Below, piece after piece: positions 62,187-64,000 of a stretch of 64,000 nucleotides of DNA. The notes below the pieces were generated by a model. The model did not search any database. It was not told the origin of the DNA and was given only the letters and a program-made list of their open reading frames with translations. The stretch is from Alteromonas sp. 1_MG-2023 (GTDB lineage: Bacteria > Pseudomonadota > Gammaproteobacteria > Enterobacterales > Alteromonadaceae). Position 1 is the first letter of the stretch, and each line of letters opens with the position of its first letter. Both the position numbers and the translations under genes were made by a program. The stretch spans positions 1-64,000 of the forward strand of contig NZ_JAUOQH010000017.1 of assembly GCF_030547075.1 (NCBI RefSeq), given 5' to 3'.

Positions 62187-62466
62187 CGTTCATTTACCTC
62201 GTAAGTTAACTTGCTATTAGTTATCGGTTTATGACAGCAGTGGTAGGCGGCAACCTATCACTGCAATACTTATTACTTATGCAGCATCAAATAAATACAG
62301 TAGACACCCTACGCATAAGATGGGTTAATAATCACTCAGATTTAAACTCGCGTCAACATTTATTTTGCAGTAATAATTCTACTGCGCTAATTTTTTAAAA
62401 ATCGACTACTACTAGTGCTACCCCATACCAGTGCAGATATAAAATTACCCAACTAGCAGTGCTAAA
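62187..62466. promoter_or_regulatory. Right-end-proximal region with a hairpin upstream of the defence operon
   Basis: This should carry the promoter for the leftward operon. GCAGTGGTAGG (62237-62247) and CCTATCACTGC (62254-62264) form an 11-bp stem with one G-T pair and a 6-base loop; it lies in the probable leader of the Cas2-like gene. No gene is seen. Confidence 0.5.
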
Positions 62467-62577
62467 TGAAAAAAGGCGAACCATTTCTGGTTCGCCTTCC
62501 CTTATCTAGCTATTCACAATCTTAATTGCATTCACAAACTTAATTGTCGCGTTCACAATTTTAATTGCAGTTGGTCA
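62467..62577 (-). mobile_element. Right end with three close TnsB-type sites
   Basis: TTCACAAxxTTAATTG occurs at 62513-62528, 62531-62546 and 62552-62567, followed by terminal CAGTTGGTCA. The tight spacing resembles Tn7R. The target duplication ATACC (62578-62582) follows. Confidence 0.9.
62474..62497 (-). terminator. Intrinsic terminator inside the right end, facing gcvP transcripts
   Basis: On the minus strand AGGCGAACC, loop AGAAAT and GGTTCGCCT are followed by TTTTTT. It is oriented to stop transcripts leaving gcvP and entering the transposon. The same structure is in the older right end at 42897-42920. Confidence 0.85.
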
Positions 62578-62584
62578 ATACCCC

Positions 62585-64000
62585 CTACCCCTCAATATAA
62601 CTCTCTATACTTGGGCAAGAACAAATCAAGTTTCTATCCCCGAATACATCATCAATTCGGTTAACCGAAGGCCAGAATTTGTTTCTGTGTACTTCTGGTA
62701 CTGGATACGCCGCTAGGTTTCGGTCGTAGCTGCGGTTCCAATCGCTGTCACAAATATCGGCTAGGGTATGCGGTGCATTGTGAAGTGGGTTGTCGGTAGC
62801 ATCCCACTCGCCGCTTTCTACTTTTGCCACTTCTTGGCGAATGCTTATCATGGCGTTTACGAAGCGGTCTAGCTCGTATTTTGCTTCTGATTCAGTCGGC
62901 TCAATCATTAGCGTGCCTGCTACTGGGAAGCTCATGGTTGGTGCGTGGAAACCGTAGTCGTTCAAGCGTTTTGCTATGTCTACTTCGGTTACACCGCTGG
63001 CTTCTTTTAATGGGCGCAGGTCAATAATACATTCATGCGCTACGCGGCCGTTTTGGCCTTTGTACAATACGTTGTAGTGCCCTTCTAATGCATTGGCTAC
63101 GTAGTTGGCGTTAAGTATGGCTACTTCAGTTGCCTTACGTAGGCCAGCCGAGCCCATCATTTTAATGTACATGTAGCTTATTGGCAGAATAGATGCACTG
63201 CCCCATGGTGCTGCCGAAACCGCACCGCAGTCTTTACCTGCTGTTTCAATATTCACTACCGTGTGGTTTGGTAAGAAAGGCGCAAGATGCGATTTCACAC
63301 CAATTGGTCCCATACCTGGGCCGCCGCCACCGTGTGGAATACAGAAGGTTTTGTGTAGGTTTAAGTGCGATACGTCTGAACCAATATAACCAGGTGACGT
63401 AATGCCCACCTGCGCGTTCATGTTCGCGCCATCCATGTATACTTGGCCGCCGTACTGGTGCACAATTTCACACATTTCACGAATGGTTTCTTCGTACACA
63501 CCGTGGGTAGATGGGTAAGTGATCATAGCGCACGATAAGTTATCGCCCACTTCTTCGGCTTTCTTGCGAAGGTCGGCAATGTCTACGTTACCGTTGTTGT
63601 CGCACTTCACTACCACTACGTTTAGGCTAACCATTTGTGCCGAAGCTGGGTTAGTACCGTGCGCTGAACTTGGAATTAAGCATACGTTTCTGTGCCCTTC
63701 GCCGCGGCTTTCATGGTAACGCTGAATGGCTAACAAGCCTGCATATTCACCTTGTGCGCCTGAGTTAGGTTGCATAGAAAGGTTATCGTACCCCGTTACG
63801 TTAATTAACCACTCGGCTAGCTCGGCAATCATTTCTTGATAGCCGGTCGCTTGGTTTAGTGGTGCAAACGGGTGAATTTGGCCGAACTCTGCCCAGGTTA
63901 CGGGAATCATTTCAGCAGTAGCGTTTAGCTTCATGGTGCACGAACCCAATGAAATCATTGAGTGGTTCAACGCTAAATCTTTATTCTCTAGGCTTTTAAT
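62585..64000 (-). CDS. gcvP: Glycine dehydrogenase (decarboxylating), P protein, C-terminal part
   Basis: The frame is open from the window edge to the stop complementary to 62585-62587; the N-terminal half is outside. [54 protein letters not shown] and the PLP lysine motif [16 protein letters not shown] identify GcvP, which decarboxylates glycine in the glycine cleavage system. The C-terminal end reads [11 protein letters not shown]. The coding sequence is intact up to its stop, two bases from the transposon's target duplication, so the insertion leaves the protein unchanged. Confidence 0.96.
   Translation of the reverse strand: MKSLENKDLALNHSMISLGSCTMKLNATAEMIPVTWAEFGQIHPFAPLNQATGYQEMIAELAEWLINVTGYDNLSMQPNSGAQGEYAGLLAIQRYHESRGEGHRNVCLIPSSAHGTNPASAQMVSLNVVVVKCDNNGNVDIADLRKKAEEVGDNLSCAMITYPSTHGVYEETIREMCEIVHQYGGQVYMDGANMNAQVGITSPGYIGSDVSHLNLHKTFCIPHGGGGPGMGPIGVKSHLAPFLPNHTVVNIETAGKDCGAVSAAPWGSASILPISYMYIKMMGSAGLRKATEVAILNANYVANALEGHYNVLYKGQNGRVAHECIIDLRPLKEASGVTEVDIAKRLNDYGFHAPTMSFPVAGTLMIEPTESEAKYELDRFVNAMISIRQEVAKVESGEWDATDNPLHNAPHTLADICDSDWNRSYDRNLAAYPVPEVHRNKFWPSVNRIDDVFGDRNLICSCPSIESYIEG

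Larger units (their letters stand above)
43007..62577. mobile_element. Tn7-like transposon inserted beside gcvP
   Basis: The 19,571-bp element starts TGGAGAAGAA and ends CAGTTGGTCA (reverse complement TGACCAACTG), both TG...CA like Tn7. Ten bases inside each terminus begins a TnsB-type site CAATTAAAATTGTGAA. The left end has three dispersed sites, the right end three close ones, as in Tn7. ATACC flanks both sides. It carries tnsA, tnsB, tnsC and two TniQ-family genes, all leftward. Cargo is an HEXXH protein at the left and a nine-gene defence operon between tnsA and the right end. As in Tn7 at glmS, the right end faces the target gene's 3' end, here gcvP. Confidence 0.92.

Noticed and set aside
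43007-62577. CRISPR-associated transposon (CAST)
   Set aside because: Two TniQ genes and a Cas2-like protein raised the idea, but I found no Cascade or Cas12k gene, no repeat-spacer array and no guide-like repeat in the element.

Overview
The window looks like chromosome from a marine gammaproteobacterium, most likely Alteromonas or a close relative. This rests on recognisable gene families (ZnuD-type and siderophore TonB receptors, DUF3010, DUF2945, SEC-C PBPRA1643-type, RIO kinase, NhaC, GcvP) and general codon style; no rRNA or marker gene is present to prove it. I saw no tRNA, rRNA or CRISPR array.

Region 1 (1-37.9 kb) is an ordinary chromosomal mosaic of small housekeeping and environmental genes: a MocR regulator with a divergent LysE exporter, a zinc-uptake pair, lipoproteins, a nitroreductase, NhaC, a RIO kinase, a GlxA/EamA pair, a DEAD-box helicase, a pilin, an alkyladenine glycosylase, two TonB receptors, MATE, a LexA-box-controlled DNA-repair radical SAM pair, a class C beta-lactamase-like lipoprotein and hipBA. 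From 4 to 37.9 kb it is peppered with one family of palindromic REP-like elements (left arm AATGGGGTCAGAGTAC, right arm its reverse complement): 14 two-armed copies plus several single arms. A RAYT transposase (8762-9409) lies between two single arms and is the probable source of the family.

Region 2 (37.9-62.6 kb) is a mobile island with no REP copies. The main item is a Tn7-like transposon of 19,571 bp (43007-62577). It has dispersed TnsB-type sites in the left end, three closely spaced sites in the right end, and a 5-bp target duplication ATACC on both sides. It sits 7 bp from the stop codon of gcvP (2 bp beyond the duplication). It encodes tnsA-tnsB-tnsC-tniQ-tnsD. Cargo between the right end and tnsA is one probable nine-gene defence operon: a Cas2-like protein, a half-size HsdS, HsdM, HsdS, a DUF2188 protein, a CD-NTase with AGS-C-like tail, a SLATT membrane protein, HsdR and an M48/YgjP-like peptidase. 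Cargo beyond tnsD is an unknown HEXXH protein. Immediately left of this transposon is a nearly identical second right end (42889-43001) belonging to an older, decayed element; its surviving cargo is a 1347-aa NACHT-like ATPase with a C-terminal PD-(D/E)XK-like nuclease, next to IS21 debris. The island therefore looks like serial Tn7-like insertions at one attachment site beside gcvP.

Region 3 (62585-64000) is the 3' part of gcvP, whose transcription runs toward the transposon and meets an intrinsic terminator carried in the transposon's right end.
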